Shown piece by piece: positions 1 to 11,396 of a stretch of 50,747 nucleotides of DNA. The DNA comes from Candidatus Ozemobacteraceae bacterium (GTDB taxonomy: Bacteria > Muiribacteriota > Ozemobacteria > Ozemobacterales > Ozemobacteraceae). The stretch is from positions 1 to 50,747 of the forward strand of contig DAOSOK010000010.1 of the NCBI GenBank assembly GCA_035373905.1, in the 5' to 3' direction. The notes below the pieces were generated by a model, which saw nothing but the letters and a program-made list of their open reading frames with translations, made no database searches and had not been told where the DNA came from. Position numbers and translations under genes: made by a program. Numbering within the stretch: position 1 is the stretch's first letter; each line of letters opens with the position of its first letter.

Positions 1-20
1 CGTTCACCCAAATTCAACAT
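1..20 (-). CDS. Start of a further gene (possibly rbfA), truncated by window edge
   Basis: Directly after the TAG stop of the ylxP-like gene an ATG begins at position 20 on the minus strand and stays open to the window edge, giving MLNLGE. A G-rich stretch about nine bases upstream could serve as ribosome binding site. In many bacteria rbfA follows infB and ylxP in this operon, so rbfA is the natural guess from context. Six residues are too few to confirm any family. Confidence 0.35.
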
Positions 21-314
21 CTACGTTAACACCCCCAACTGAACATACAAGACGACCTGGATCTGGTCGTGGTCCGCGATGATGTCGTCGATTTTCTGGC
101 TCATCTGCGTCAGGAGCGTCCGGTCGTTCGAGACGAGGGCGACGCCGACCGTGCCGCGCTGCCAGAGGTCGTTATGATCGACTTCCGAGATCGAGGCGTT
201 GAACTTCGCGCGGACGCGATCGATGACGCATCGCAGCACCTGCCGCTTTTCCTTGAGGCTGTGAACCTCCGGAAAATGCAGTTCGAACGTGCCGACCGCC
301 ACGATCATCGCCAT
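21..314 (-). CDS. ylxP: YlxP / DUF503 family small protein
   Basis: This 97-residue protein opens with a hydrophobic beta strand and carries the HSLKEKRQVLR stretch (about residues 18-28) that marks the DUF503/YlxP family, followed by a C-terminal VLYVQLG strand. The length matches the family (90-100 residues). It is cytoplasmic and sits 69 bases downstream of infB on the same strand, the usual place for this family in the nusA-infB operon. YlxP proteins have been linked to ribosome maturation together with RbfA, but the biochemical role is not established. No ribosome-binding site is obvious beyond a weak purine run before the ATG. Confidence 0.85.
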   Translation of the reverse strand: MAMIVAVGTFELHFPEVHSLKEKRQVLRCVIDRVRAKFNASISEVDHNDLWQRGTVGVALVSNDRTLLTQMSQKIDDIIADHDQIQVVLYVQLGVLT

Positions 315-383
315 GTCTCTCGCGCTCCGTTCCGTTTCCCGCTGAAAACGCCGCGAACCCCGGCGGAGTTCGCGGCGGCTACA

Positions 384-2834
<2,451 letters not shown>

Positions 2835-2859
2835 GTATGTCCTTTCCCTCCCCGTGCGC

Positions 2860-3939
2860 TCAACCGGCGCTCGGCGACTCGTCGCCGGTTTCCGGAGCGG
2901 CTGGAGCCTCGGTCTTGATATCGATTTTGATTCCGGTGAGTTTGGAAGCCAGTTTCACGTTCTGCCCCTCCTTGCCGATGGCAAGGGAGAGCTGCGTCGG
3001 GTCGACCAGGGCGAGGGCCGAGCGGCCTCCGTCTCCGATCGTCACCGACATCACCTTCGCGGGGCTGAGCGCATTCGTGACGAACTCGACGGGGTTTTCA
3101 CTATATCTGACGATATCGATCTTTTCCCCGTTCAGCTCGTCGACGATGCCCTTGATCCGGCTTCCCTTGAGACCGACGCAGGCGCCGACGGGGTCGACGC
3201 GCGGATCGCTGCTGTGCACGGCGATTTTGACCCGCAGACCCGCTTCCCGCGAGCTGCTCTTGATCTGGACGATGCCGTCGCTGATCTCGGGAACCGCTTG
3301 CTCGAACAGCTTCTCGACGAACTTCGAGCTGCTCCTCGACAGGATGATCTGCGGCCCCTTCACGGTGAACCGCACCTCGGTCACATAGCACTTGATACGG
3401 TCGTTTGCGCGGAACACCTCGCCGGGAATCTGTTGCTGAGGGGGCATGACCGCTTCGGCGCGGGCGAACTCGACGTACACGTGGCCGCGGTCGACGCGCT
3501 GCACCTTGCCGGAAAGGACCTGCCCGACGCGGTCCTGGAACTCCTTGTAGATGATGCTGCGTTCGGCTTCCTTGAGCTTCTGGCTGACGACCTGGCGGGC
3601 CGTCTGCGCGGCGATGCGGCCGAACGAGGGCGGCGTGACGTCCTCCTCGACGACGTCGCCGACGGCGGCGTCTTCCTTCAGTTCCTGCGCCTCTTCTATC
3701 GTGAACTGCTTGTCGGGGTCGTCCATGTCGTCCTCGGTTGCGACGACGGTGCGGCGGGCGATGACGCGGAAGGCGCCGGTGCTCTCCTCAAGCGTGACCC
3801 GCACGTCCTCCTCGGAGTCGAAATTCTTGCGATAGGCGATGACCAGAGCCTCTTCAATGGCCTGGATCAGAACCGACATCGGGAGGTTCTTCTCGGCGAC
3901 GACTTCTTTCAGGGCATCGTACAGGTTGTTCTTGTTCAC
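2860..3939 (-). CDS. nusA: Transcription termination/antitermination factor NusA
   Basis: NusA binds RNA polymerase and nascent RNA, and modulates pausing, termination and antitermination. I set the start at a GTG at 3939: it gives the family-typical N-terminus (M)NKNNLYDALKEV and lies five bases after a clean GGGAGG. An in-frame ATG at 3957 overlaps the rimP stop (ATGA) but has no comparable ribosome-binding site. The 359-residue product has the N-terminal RNAP-binding domain (about 1-125), an S1 domain (about 130-200, GQVLSGKVQRVDRGHVYVEF) and two KH domains (about 225-345, with GACVGLKGSRIK and LAIGKEGQNVKLA). It lacks the C-terminal acidic repeats of E. coli NusA, as is common outside proteobacteria. 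Confidence 0.96.
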   Translation of the reverse strand: MNKNNLYDALKEVVAEKNLPMSVLIQAIEEALVIAYRKNFDSEEDVRVTLEESTGAFRVIARRTVVATEDDMDDPDKQFTIEEAQELKEDAAVGDVVEEDVTPPSFGRIAAQTARQVVSQKLKEAERSIIYKEFQDRVGQVLSGKVQRVDRGHVYVEFARAEAVMPPQQQIPGEVFRANDRIKCYVTEVRFTVKGPQIILSRSSSKFVEKLFEQAVPEISDGIVQIKSSSREAGLRVKIAVHSSDPRVDPVGACVGLKGSRIKGIVDELNGEKIDIVRYSENPVEFVTNALSPAKVMSVTIGDGGRSALALVDPTQLSLAIGKEGQNVKLASKLTGIKIDIKTEAPAAPETGDESPSAG

Positions 3940-3953
3940 GGAGGCCTCCCTTG

Positions 3954-4442
3954 TCATCCTCGTTTGGTCTTGGCTGGGAATTCGAACACGACGCGGGCTT
4001 CGCGCACGCGACTGAGAGGAACTTCCCGAGTTCCGGTTTCGGTAAGAACGACGGCCTTGTCGTCCGCGAAGGCCTGGAGACGTCCGTCGAACACTTCCTT
4101 CGGCGCGTCGCCCTCGGGGCGGAGGTGCCATCGCACGAGCCGGCCGAGTTGCCGCGTGTAATCGACAGGCCGTTTCAACAGACGCTCGACGCCTGGCGAA
4201 CTGACTTCGAGCGTATACTGATGGTGGATCAGGTCAGCCTCTTCCAGATACTCCTCGAGCGCCCGGGAAACGATTTCGCAGTCCTCGACCTTCACCCCGG
4301 CCTCGCAGTCGATCCTGACCTCGAGCGTCAGTTGCCGGTTGACGTGCTTGAGCGACAGGTCATACAGGTCGTAACGGCCGGCAAACCTCTGCTCGATGAA
4401 CGAGCGGACGTTCGCGAGGACCATTCCCGTGTCTTGACTCAT
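3954..4442 (-). CDS. rimP: Ribosome maturation factor RimP
   Basis: RimP assists 30S subunit maturation. The 162-residue product has the family's N-terminal alpha/beta domain (VNRQLTLEVRID near residues 34-45), the conserved LEVSSPGVERLLKRP motif (about 78-92) and a C-terminal Sm-like beta barrel. I chose the ATG at 4442 because GGGAGA lies seven bases upstream; an ATG at 4475 would add 11 residues without family support. It is the first gene of the rimP-nusA-infB-ylxP operon, and its stop overlaps an ATG upstream of the nusA GTG. A promoter candidate lies at 4535-4563. Confidence 0.93.
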   Translation of the reverse strand: MSQDTGMVLANVRSFIEQRFAGRYDLYDLSLKHVNRQLTLEVRIDCEAGVKVEDCEIVSRALEEYLEEADLIHHQYTLEVSSPGVERLLKRPVDYTRQLGRLVRWHLRPEGDAPKEVFDGRLQAFADDKAVVLTETGTREVPLSRVREARVVFEFPAKTKRG

Positions 4443-4534
4443 GCAAGGCTCTCCCGGACAAACATTCAACGGCAATTCGCATGGATCTGCGCTTCCAGCG
4501 CCTGACGATCGCGCGAATTGCCTGTTGGGCCGTC

Positions 4535-4563
4535 AGTCTAGCATGATCACCCGAGTAAATCAA
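4535..4563 (-). promoter_or_regulatory. Promoter candidate for the rimP operon
   Basis: On the minus strand TTGATT (4558-4563) and TAGACT (4535-4540) are separated by exactly 17 bases. Each hexamer matches the sigma-70 consensus at four of six positions. The predicted start of transcription is near 4528, about 85 bases before the rimP ATG, which leaves a leader of usable length. Confidence 0.5.
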
Positions 4564-4611
4564 GGCGCCGTTTCCCCGGGCAGGCGCCGCACGTGTTCAG
4601 GCCGATGCCGC

Positions 4612-4649
4612 AAAAAAAGATAGGCCGGGGCGGCCGCCGGACATTATCT
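4612..4649 (-). terminator. Rho-independent terminator after the binding-protein gene
   Basis: Read on the minus strand, AGATA (4645-4649, including part of the stop codon) pairs with TATCT (4618-4622), with a GC-rich inner section, and is followed by a run of seven T. The inner pairing is imperfect, so strength is uncertain. It would separate the 6980-4644 transcript from the rimP operon. Confidence 0.55.
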
Positions 4650-5888
4650 GCCGGTCTGGCCAGCGGAGGAAAGCGGAACGAATCTGCCCCCGGTCACTTT
4701 CGCGAAGATGACGGGCCTGCCGTCGTCGTTGTACTCGTTGAAACTGATCGGTCCGGTGACGCCCGGGAAATCGCGCGTGGCCGCCAGGGCGTCGCGGATG
4801 CCGACCTTGCTCGTGCCGCCCCGTTCGATTGCGCGCGCCATCATGTACACGGCATCGTAGGCGTGCGCGGCGAATGAGTCAGGGCGCTTCCCGTAGATCT
4901 TCTGAAAATCGGCGATGAATTTCTGCGTGACCGGGTCCGTCCGGGTGTCGTCGAAGGGATAGGTGACGATCGTCCCCTCCGCCGCCTCGCCGGCGAGGTC
5001 GATGAATTTCTGCGAAACCATCCCGTCTGCGCCGTAGATGGCTCCCCGGTATCCCGATGCGCGGAGGGCTTTGACGAGCGCCGCCCCTTCGGAATACAAC
5101 CCCCAGATAATCACGGCCTCGGGCTTTTCAATGGCCGTCATCTCCATGAGGTTCGAAAAATCAGACTGGCCGGGCTCGAAAAACTGCTTGAAGATCAGCG
5201 GCGAACCGCGGGTCTCGGCGATGTGCGCGATCGTCTTGCCGCCCATCTTGCCATACCGGTTCTTCTGCTGGAAAAGACCCACGCGTTTGTGTCCGCTTTT
5301 CCCGAAGACCAGGTCGGCGATGGCCGCGCCCTGGGCCCGGTCGTCGGCCAGACAGCGGAACATCCAGGGGCTGCCGATCATCTGCACCGTCGGATCGGTG
5401 CTGACGGTCGTCAACTGGGCGGTCTCCGCCTTCAGGGTGATGCGAGCCGCGACATGGGTGCAACCGGAATGTACCGATCCGATGATGGCGAGCACCTTGT
5501 CGTCGAACAGCAGCTTCACGGTCTGGTGGCCGTTTTCCCCCATGTCGTTCCGGTCGTCCCGGTAGATCAGTTCGAGCGGCGTCCCCTTGATGCCGCCCCG
5601 GGCGTTGATCTCGTCGCGGGCCATGTCGGCCCCTTCCTTCATCGCAATTCCGTATTCCGCACCGCCGCCCGAGAGTGAAGCGAGGATGCCGATCCGCAAC
5701 GTCTTCGGGTTCTGCTCTTGCTCGTTGAAGGAACGGGCGGGACCGTTATACTCGAATGGCGCCGTCCACTGGTGGTAGGCTTTCACCTGCTGGGCGGAAG
5801 CGGGCCCGGCGATGGCGAGGCAGCCGGCGGCGGACAACCCGCAGGCCAGAGAAAAGACGATGCGGCGAGGAATAATATTGTATAACAT
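4644..5888 (-). CDS. Branched-chain amino-acid-type ABC substrate-binding protein (periplasmic-binding-protein type I fold)
   Basis: The 414-residue protein has an N-terminal signal peptide (hydrophobic core about residues 9-28, cleavage near ASA-QQ). A LivJ/LivK-like fold follows: RIGILASLSGGGAEYG (about 66-81) is the typical first strand and loop, with GADMARDEINARGGI and VLAIIGSVHSG as further family motifs. It should bind a small ligand, often an amino acid or amide, in the periplasm. A gap of 24 bases after the propeller gene (5913-6980) indicates one transcript. No Liv-type permease or ATPase gene is in the window, so it may serve a distant transporter or act as a ligand sensor with its propeller neighbour. 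The ligand cannot be read from the sequence. Confidence 0.85.
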   Translation of the reverse strand: MLYNIIPRRIVFSLACGLSAAGCLAIAGPASAQQVKAYHQWTAPFEYNGPARSFNEQEQNPKTLRIGILASLSGGGAEYGIAMKEGADMARDEINARGGIKGTPLELIYRDDRNDMGENGHQTVKLLFDDKVLAIIGSVHSGCTHVAARITLKAETAQLTTVSTDPTVQMIGSPWMFRCLADDRAQGAAIADLVFGKSGHKRVGLFQQKNRYGKMGGKTIAHIAETRGSPLIFKQFFEPGQSDFSNLMEMTAIEKPEAVIIWGLYSEGAALVKALRASGYRGAIYGADGMVSQKFIDLAGEAAEGTIVTYPFDDTRTDPVTQKFIADFQKIYGKRPDSFAAHAYDAVYMMARAIERGGTSKVGIRDALAATRDFPGVTGPISFNEYNDDGRPVIFAKVTGGRFVPLSSAGQTGR

Positions 5889-5912
5889 ATAATACCTTTC
5901 GCTTTCAGCCGG

Positions 5913-6980
5913 TCACATGGACAGCGTCATCGTGTAAAGCCCCGATGCCGTGCCGACCCACAACGTATTCCCGACGAAATCGACGGACCACACGAAATCC
6001 CCGGCAGGAGCATCGGGCGTCGTTTCCGTTCTCCAGACGCCGTTCTCGAAGGTGACGAGCTCGCCGCCCGAACCTCGCGTATTCCGGCGGAAGGTGACCC
6101 ATTTCCCCCGGGCGAAATCATGGATGCAAAGTCCTTTATCGGTCCCGATCGCGCAAAGCCGGCCGTCAGGGGACATCGTGACGGTGTTGATGAAATCGCT
6201 CGGCAGGCCCGAGTCGGGATCCTTGACCGTCCATGTGTTCCAGTTTTTGCCGTCATACCGGGTCAGGCCGAAATAGGCGCCGGAATAGACCACGTTGCCG
6301 ACGGCCGAAATCGCGACCTGGATCTCGTGCAGGGGGCCGTCGTTTCGAACGACATCCACGTCGAAAATTTCGTCAGGGTCGGAATACGAATGGATCGTTC
6401 CGTCCTCCTTGATCAGCATCATCCCGCTTCCCCAGATGGCGAACCAGGTGTCTCCGCGGCCGGTCGGCTCCGACGAGACGCCGTAAATCCAGACCTCGTG
6501 CATCGGCGTGTTTTTGTCGTCGAAGGTTTTCCAGCTTCCATCGGCCGGGTTGAATCTCGAGATGCCGTTGGTCGTTGCAATCCAGACATACGGCAGGGTG
6601 ACGGACAAACCATAGACGACGTTATTCACCAACCCGGAATTGTCGGCGGTGAACCTGTCGAATCTTCCGTTCGAAAGGCGGGCTACGCCGCCGAACGTGC
6701 CGAACCAGATCGAACCGTCGGTCGGGTGCCGTGCGATCGACGTCACGACGTTGTGCGGGAGACCGTCGGCCGTCGTGTACACGGTCCAGGTGCTCCCGTC
6801 GAAATGTGCGGCGCCCTCTTCGGTGCCGATCCAGACGTCCGTTGGCGAGGCGGCTTTGACGGCGTAGACGACCCTGTGAGGAATGGTGTCTCGCTTCACT
6901 GCGGCTGATGCGCTTGCGGAGACGAGGACCAACAGGGCAAGAACGACGGGAACAAACGATTTGCTGAAGGGATGAATCAT
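5913..6980 (-). CDS. Secreted beta-propeller protein with two-component-regulator-type propeller repeats
   Basis: The start is placed at the ATG at 6980, which opens a clear signal peptide (MIHPFSKSF, hydrophobic core, cleavage near SASA-AV). The 355-residue product is a string of Reg_prop-like blades. Each has a VWIGT/IWFGT/VWIAT/LWVGT strand followed by GGVARL, NGISRF or SGLYTM and a W-x-T/F-x-x motif, giving about seven blades. Such blades form the sensor half of hybrid histidine kinases of the BT4673 type, but no membrane or kinase part is present here. It probably works in the periplasm or outside the cell. It is followed at 24 bases by a LivJ-type binding protein. Substrate unknown. Confidence 0.8.
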   Translation of the reverse strand: MIHPFSKSFVPVVLALLVLVSASASAAVKRDTIPHRVVYAVKAASPTDVWIGTEEGAAHFDGSTWTVYTTADGLPHNVVTSIARHPTDGSIWFGTFGGVARLSNGRFDRFTADNSGLVNNVVYGLSVTLPYVWIATTNGISRFNPADGSWKTFDDKNTPMHEVWIYGVSSEPTGRGDTWFAIWGSGMMLIKEDGTIHSYSDPDEIFDVDVVRNDGPLHEIQVAISAVGNVVYSGAYFGLTRYDGKNWNTWTVKDPDSGLPSDFINTVTMSPDGRLCAIGTDKGLCIHDFARGKWVTFRRNTRGSGGELVTFENGVWRTETTPDAPAGDFVWSVDFVGNTLWVGTASGLYTMTLSM

Positions 6981-7170
6981 GAGCGATGGCTCCGTGTGAT
7001 CAGGTGGAGACGCGGCTTCTCCATACTTTACGTGATATTCCGATTCTTTGTCCAGTTTCGAGCAAAACGTGGTATGATCGGCAACGATCCACGGATGTGG
7101 ACGATCATTCCTCGTCGGAAGAGCGCCCGGCAGGGGCTTGCGCCCGGAGGCGCGTGCATGGAGGATTTGC

Positions 7171-8871
7171 GTGTCACCTGAAAATAACGGCCGGCGCCGT
7201 CTGCTTGGCGAGATTGTCGCGGGTATCTTCGGCATTGTCCTGGGTCTGACCGGATGCGGAGACGCTCCATCGGGGCCGTCCGCAGCCATCGTGGAAGAGA
7301 AGCCCCGGACAGGTGGGACCTACCGGCGCGCATTTTCATCGCCCATCATGAAGCTCGACCCGGCCGAAGTGAACGATTCGTATTCCCACGAAGTCGCCCG
7401 CCAGGTGTTCGACGGCCTGCTCGAGTTCGACGAGGACGGCCGCCCCGTGCCCGCTCTGGCCGCGTCCTGGACCATCAGCGCGGACCGACTCACCTACCGG
7501 CTCACCCTTCGGGCCGATGCCAGGTTCCAGGCGAAGACCGGGCCCGACGACGTCCAGACCCTGAACGGCGGGCGGTCCGTGACGGCGGAAGACGTCTCAT
7601 ACACGCTTCATCGCCTTCTCGCTCCTGGTCACCCCAACCGGAAAGGCAAAAACTATCTGGTGATCAGGGGCGCTGCGGCGTATAACGCCAGCCAGGCCGC
7701 ATCGATCGAGGGAATCAGGGTTGTCTCATCCGATACGATCGAACTTACCCTCGACAAACCGTTCACCCCGTTTCTTTCGCTGCTGGCCCTGAACTTCGCG
7801 TTCATCGTGCCTCGCGAAGATGCCGAGGCGCTCGGCGAGAATTTCGGCTGGAACCCAGTCGGCGCCGGCCCGTTCTCCTGGGGCGGAAGGGCGAGCGATA
7901 CCCTCGTTCTCAAGGCGAATCCCGGGTATTACCGGGGACGGCCGTATCTCGACCGGATCGAGTTCCCGGTTATAGCTGATGAAATAGAACGGTTCCGCCG
8001 GTTCAAGAGCGGAGAACTGATGCACAACGACGTCCCCGATCCGGAATACAAGAACGTCCTCCAGGATCCCCTCTGGGCAAGGCAGTTCCAGGAGGTCAGC
8101 CGGTGGGGCATCTACTATCTCGGCTTCGATGTGAAGACCCCCCCCTTCGACAATGTGAAGGTCCGGCAGGCGATGAACTACGCGATCGATCGGGAGGCCA
8201 TCGTGAAGCTCGTGATCAACGACCGGGCCCGCATCGCCCGGGGGGCTCTCCCGCCGGGAATCATGGGCTACAACCCGAAGCTGCGCGGTTACTCCTACGA
8301 TCTCGCCAAGGCCAGGACGCTTCTCGCCGAGGCTGGCTACCCCGGAGGGAAGGGATTCCCCGAGATCACGCTCGAAGTGAACCGCGACGAGATCCATATC
8401 CGCACGGCCGAGTTCGTGCTCGCGAACCTGCGCGATATCGGCATCTCGTGCCGAATGAAGGTCGTCGATTTTCCGGAACTGCTGGCGGATGTCCAGAACG
8501 GCCGGACGCCTTTTTTCCGCATGGGATTCACCGTCGATTATCCCGATCCGGACAACTTCCTGTACAGCCTGTTCCATTCGGGAAACATCGGTCCGGCCGG
8601 CAACTACAGCCGATATGCGAACCCCCGCGTCGACGAACTGCTCGACCGGGCGCGGTTCGAGATCGACGCGAAGGAACGGGTCGCCCTGTACCGTGATGCG
8701 GAACAGCTCATCGTCGATGATGCGCCGCTCGTGTTCGTGTTCCATTACACGACGCACGGCATCTGGCAACCATACGTGCATGGCATGAAGGTCACGCCCA
8801 TGGGGACGCCGTATATCGCATACCGCCAGTTATGGCTGTCCAGCCCGACCGCGCGGCTTCCCGGAAAGTGA
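7171..8871 (+). CDS. Peptide/nickel-type ABC substrate-binding lipoprotein (SBP family 5)
   Basis: A GTG start at 7171 is preferred because GGAGGA ends five bases upstream; it gives 566 residues. The N-terminus has basic residues, a hydrophobic core and a lipobox LTGC, so it is a lipoprotein. The mature part follows family 5: FDGLLEFDEDGRPVPALA (near residue 90), LTLRADARFQ, SVTAEDVSYTLHRLL, then PFDNVKVRQAMNYAIDRE and a C-terminal DDAPLVFVFHY. These proteins deliver oligopeptides, nickel complexes or oligosaccharides to Dpp/Opp-type importers. No permease genes are adjacent. The gene runs divergently from the propeller gene at 6980 and ends seven bases before the convergent YqaA gene. A TATGAT at 7073-7078 could be its -10 box. 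Confidence 0.9.
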   Translation: MSPENNGRRRLLGEIVAGIFGIVLGLTGCGDAPSGPSAAIVEEKPRTGGTYRRAFSSPIMKLDPAEVNDSYSHEVARQVFDGLLEFDEDGRPVPALAASWTISADRLTYRLTLRADARFQAKTGPDDVQTLNGGRSVTAEDVSYTLHRLLAPGHPNRKGKNYLVIRGAAAYNASQAASIEGIRVVSSDTIELTLDKPFTPFLSLLALNFAFIVPREDAEALGENFGWNPVGAGPFSWGGRASDTLVLKANPGYYRGRPYLDRIEFPVIADEIERFRRFKSGELMHNDVPDPEYKNVLQDPLWARQFQEVSRWGIYYLGFDVKTPPFDNVKVRQAMNYAIDREAIVKLVINDRARIARGALPPGIMGYNPKLRGYSYDLAKARTLLAEAGYPGGKGFPEITLEVNRDEIHIRTAEFVLANLRDIGISCRMKVVDFPELLADVQNGRTPFFRMGFTVDYPDPDNFLYSLFHSGNIGPAGNYSRYANPRVDELLDRARFEIDAKERVALYRDAEQLIVDDAPLVFVFHYTTHGIWQPYVHGMKVTPMGTPYIAYRQLWLSSPTARLPGK

Positions 8872-8877
8872 TTGCGG

Positions 8878-9474
8878 TTACTTGAACAGCACGGGCAGCA
8901 GGTAGAAGGCCAGGACGTAGATCGCCACGACCAGCACGGTCAGCAGGTTGAAATACTTCTCGATGAACTCCTTCACCGGCGGACCGAACTTCATTAGCAG
9001 GCCTGAGACGAGGAAGAATCTCGCGCCGCGCCCGAACGCCGAGGCGACGATGAAGGGGAGCAGCGAGATGTGCGAGACGCCAGCGGTGATCGTGATGACC
9101 TTGTACGGAATGGGCGTGAACGCGGCGGTGAAAACGATGAGCACCGAATACTGCTCGTAAGATCTGCATACCTGTTCGAATATTTCCGGCGTGAAGCCCG
9201 GCACGTATTTGAAGAAATACCCGCCGACGGCCGCCCAGAAACCGTATCCGATGAGATACCCGAACATCGCCCCGATGACCGAGCCGGCCGTGCAGACCGT
9301 GGCGTACCAGAGGCCCTTCGACGGTTGGGCCAGCGTCATCGCGATCAACAGAACGTCCGGCGGAATAGGGAAAAAGCTGGACTCGGCGAAGGCGATCGCA
9401 AACAGCGCCCAGATCGCGCCGGGGCGGGCCGCCAGCGCGAGGGTCCAGTCGTACAGCCGGCGGATGTATTTCAT
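8878..9474 (-). CDS. YqaA/DedA-type (VTT domain) inner-membrane protein
   Basis: The 198-residue protein has about five hydrophobic segments and the VTT/DedA signature: an acidic FAESSFFPIPPDVLL near residues 28-42, the glycine-rich GSVIGAMFGYLIGYGFW, and FTPIPYKVITITAG near 118-131. This arrangement fits the YqaA branch. DedA relatives are proposed lipid-carrier or phospholipid translocases that need the proton gradient; the exact substrate of this branch is not known. The gene stands alone, convergent with the binding lipoprotein gene and 61 bases downstream of ettA. Confidence 0.85.
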   Translation of the reverse strand: MKYIRRLYDWTLALAARPGAIWALFAIAFAESSFFPIPPDVLLIAMTLAQPSKGLWYATVCTAGSVIGAMFGYLIGYGFWAAVGGYFFKYVPGFTPEIFEQVCRSYEQYSVLIVFTAAFTPIPYKVITITAGVSHISLLPFIVASAFGRGARFFLVSGLLMKFGPPVKEFIEKYFNLLTVLVVAIYVLAFYLLPVLFK

Positions 9475-9535
9475 GTAAAATAGTATCCTTGATTCATGGG
9501 AAGGCGGGCGGTTCGTGCGGCAACACCGTGCCGGG

Positions 9536-11212
9536 TCAGTTCGGTTTGAACCGGCGGTATCGGGCGCGGCGGTTCTCGAGTGCGGCGGAGCCGAGTTTGC
9601 GCAGTCGCATTGCCTCGTATTCCTCGTAGTTGCCCTCGAACCACTCGACGTGGGACTCGCCTTCGAACACCATCAGGTGAGTGCAGATGCGGTTGAGGAA
9701 AAAGCGGTCGTGACTGATGACGAGGATGCAGCCGCTGAAATCCGAGATCGCGTCTTCGAGCAGGCGCAGGGTGTTGACGTCGAGATCGTTCGTCGGTTCG
9801 TCGAGGAGGATCACATTGCCGCCTGATTTCAGGATCTTTGCGAGGTGAACGCGGTTGCGCTCGCCGCCCGAGAGGTCCTTGACGAATTTCTGCTGGTCGC
9901 TGCCGCGGAACCCGAATCTGCCGCAGTAGGCGCGGGCAGGGATCTTGAGCTTTCCGAACGCGATGTCGGCCTGGCCTTCGCTGATCTCGTCGAACACGGT
10001 GTTTTCGCCGTTCAGCGAGTCGCGATGCTGGTCGACCCAGACCATCTTCACGGTGGGGCCGATATCGATCGTTCCGGAGTCCGGCTTCTCGACGCCGGTC
10101 AGCATGCGGAACAGCGTGGTCTTGCCGGTGCCGTTCGGCCCGACGATGCCCACGATGCCGCCCTTGGGCAGTTTGAACGAAAGATCTTTGATGAGAGGCT
10201 GGTTCTCGAAGCCCTTGCAGAGGGCGGAAACCTCGATGACCTTGTCGCCGAGAGGAACGGCGGGCGCGATCTGGATCACGTTCGATTCCGGCTGGCTCGC
10301 GGCAGATTCCCGCACGACGAGCTGCTCATACTGCATGATGCGCTCGCGGGAGAGTTCGTGACGGTCGGAACTGCTCATCTTGATCCACTTCAGTTCGCGA
10401 TCGAGCGAACGCCGGCGGACCGACTCCTTCTTCTCCTGCTGGGCCAGGATCTCGAGTTTCTGCTGGAGCCAGGATGTGTAGTTCCCCTCGAAGGGGATGC
10501 CGTGGCCGTCTTCGAGCTCGAGTATCCATTTCGTTATATTATCGAGAAAATACCGGTCGTGCGTCGAGATGATGACGGTGCCGGGATAGTTCTTGAGATG
10601 GTTCTCGAGCCAGTCGATCGTCTCGGCGTCGAGATGGTTCGTGGGCTCGTCGAGCAGCAGCAGGTCGGGTTGTTCGAGAAGCACGCGGCAGAGCGAGACG
10701 CGGCGCCGCTCGCCGCCCGACAGTTTGTCGACGATCATGTCGTCGGGGGGCAGGACGAGGGCGTTCGCCGCGATGTTCAGCCGGGTGTCGATCTCCCACC
10801 CGCCGCAGGCGTCGATCTTCTCCTGGAGCTGGCCCATGCGCTCCATCGCCTTGTCCATCGCATCGGGGTCCATCTCGCCCATGCTCGTCGAGAGGTCTTC
10901 GTATTCCTTCAGCAGCTTCATCGTGTCGGCGAAGGCCAGTTCGAGATTCTCGCGAACCGTCTTTCCCCACGCCAGCTGGGGCTCCTGCTGGACGAAACCG
11001 ACCCGCATGCCCTTGGTGATTTCCGCGTGGCCCTGGAACTCCTTGTCGAGGCCGGCCATGATCCGCAGCACGGTCGATTTGCCGGCGCCGTTGTGACCGA
11101 CGATGCCGATCTTCGCTCCGGGGAAGAAGCACAGGTTGATGTCCTTGAGGACCTGCCTCTGGCCGTAAAACTTGTTGAGGCGATACATCGTGAAAATATA
11201 CTGCTCAGCCAT
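9536..11212 (-). CDS. ettA: Energy-dependent translational throttle protein EttA (ABC-F ATPase)
   Basis: The 558-residue protein has two ABC ATPase domains and no membrane segments. Domain 1: Walker A GHNGAGKST (about 38-46), signature LSGGERRR, Walker B LLLLDEPTNHLD. Domain 2: Walker A GPNGTGKTT, signature LSGGERNR, Walker B VILLDEPTNDLD. The length, the N-terminus (MAEQYIFTMYRLNKFYG) and the short arm insertion in domain 1 match EttA (E. coli 555 residues). EttA binds the ribosomal E site and gates entry into elongation according to ATP/ADP ratio. GGAG lies six bases before the ATG. It is a single-gene unit as far as visible. Confidence 0.96.
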   Translation of the reverse strand: MAEQYIFTMYRLNKFYGQRQVLKDINLCFFPGAKIGIVGHNGAGKSTVLRIMAGLDKEFQGHAEITKGMRVGFVQQEPQLAWGKTVRENLELAFADTMKLLKEYEDLSTSMGEMDPDAMDKAMERMGQLQEKIDACGGWEIDTRLNIAANALVLPPDDMIVDKLSGGERRRVSLCRVLLEQPDLLLLDEPTNHLDAETIDWLENHLKNYPGTVIISTHDRYFLDNITKWILELEDGHGIPFEGNYTSWLQQKLEILAQQEKKESVRRRSLDRELKWIKMSSSDRHELSRERIMQYEQLVVRESAASQPESNVIQIAPAVPLGDKVIEVSALCKGFENQPLIKDLSFKLPKGGIVGIVGPNGTGKTTLFRMLTGVEKPDSGTIDIGPTVKMVWVDQHRDSLNGENTVFDEISEGQADIAFGKLKIPARAYCGRFGFRGSDQQKFVKDLSGGERNRVHLAKILKSGGNVILLDEPTNDLDVNTLRLLEDAISDFSGCILVISHDRFFLNRICTHLMVFEGESHVEWFEGNYEEYEAMRLRKLGSAALENRRARYRRFKPN

Positions 11213-11305
11213 GCGTGACTCCGATGAACTGCGGAAATTTCGCCGGCATCAGATGCCGGGCCGCCGCATGATACCGTATTTGCCCCTCCGGCACAACAAC
11301 GACTC

Positions 11306-11323
11306 ATCCGCAGATGGCGCAGA
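11306..11323 (+). repeat. Dispersed repeat core, first copy
   Basis: ATCCGCAGATGGCGCAGA in the ettA/recA intergenic region recurs with one mismatch at 49688-49705 in another intergenic region. The surrounding bases (11324-11345, with CAGATGACGCAGAG) have the same low-complexity CAGA-rich character. Such sequences occur as short intergenic relics in many environmental bacterial genomes. No coding function is visible. Confidence 0.6.
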
Positions 11324-11351
11324 GAAAGCAGATGACGCAGAGCGAAAAGAG

Positions 11352-11388
11352 AAAAAGCCCCCGGGGCGCGGGAGGCGCCTCGGGGGCT
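11352..11388 (-). terminator. Strong rho-independent terminator of recA
   Basis: On the minus strand, directly after the recA stop, a 14-base-pair stem (11375-11388 with 11356-11369, one G-T pair) and a five-base loop are followed by a run of five T. The GC-rich stem and the position eight bases past the stop codon make this a convincing terminator. Confidence 0.9.
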
Positions 11389-11396
11389 GTCGCTGC

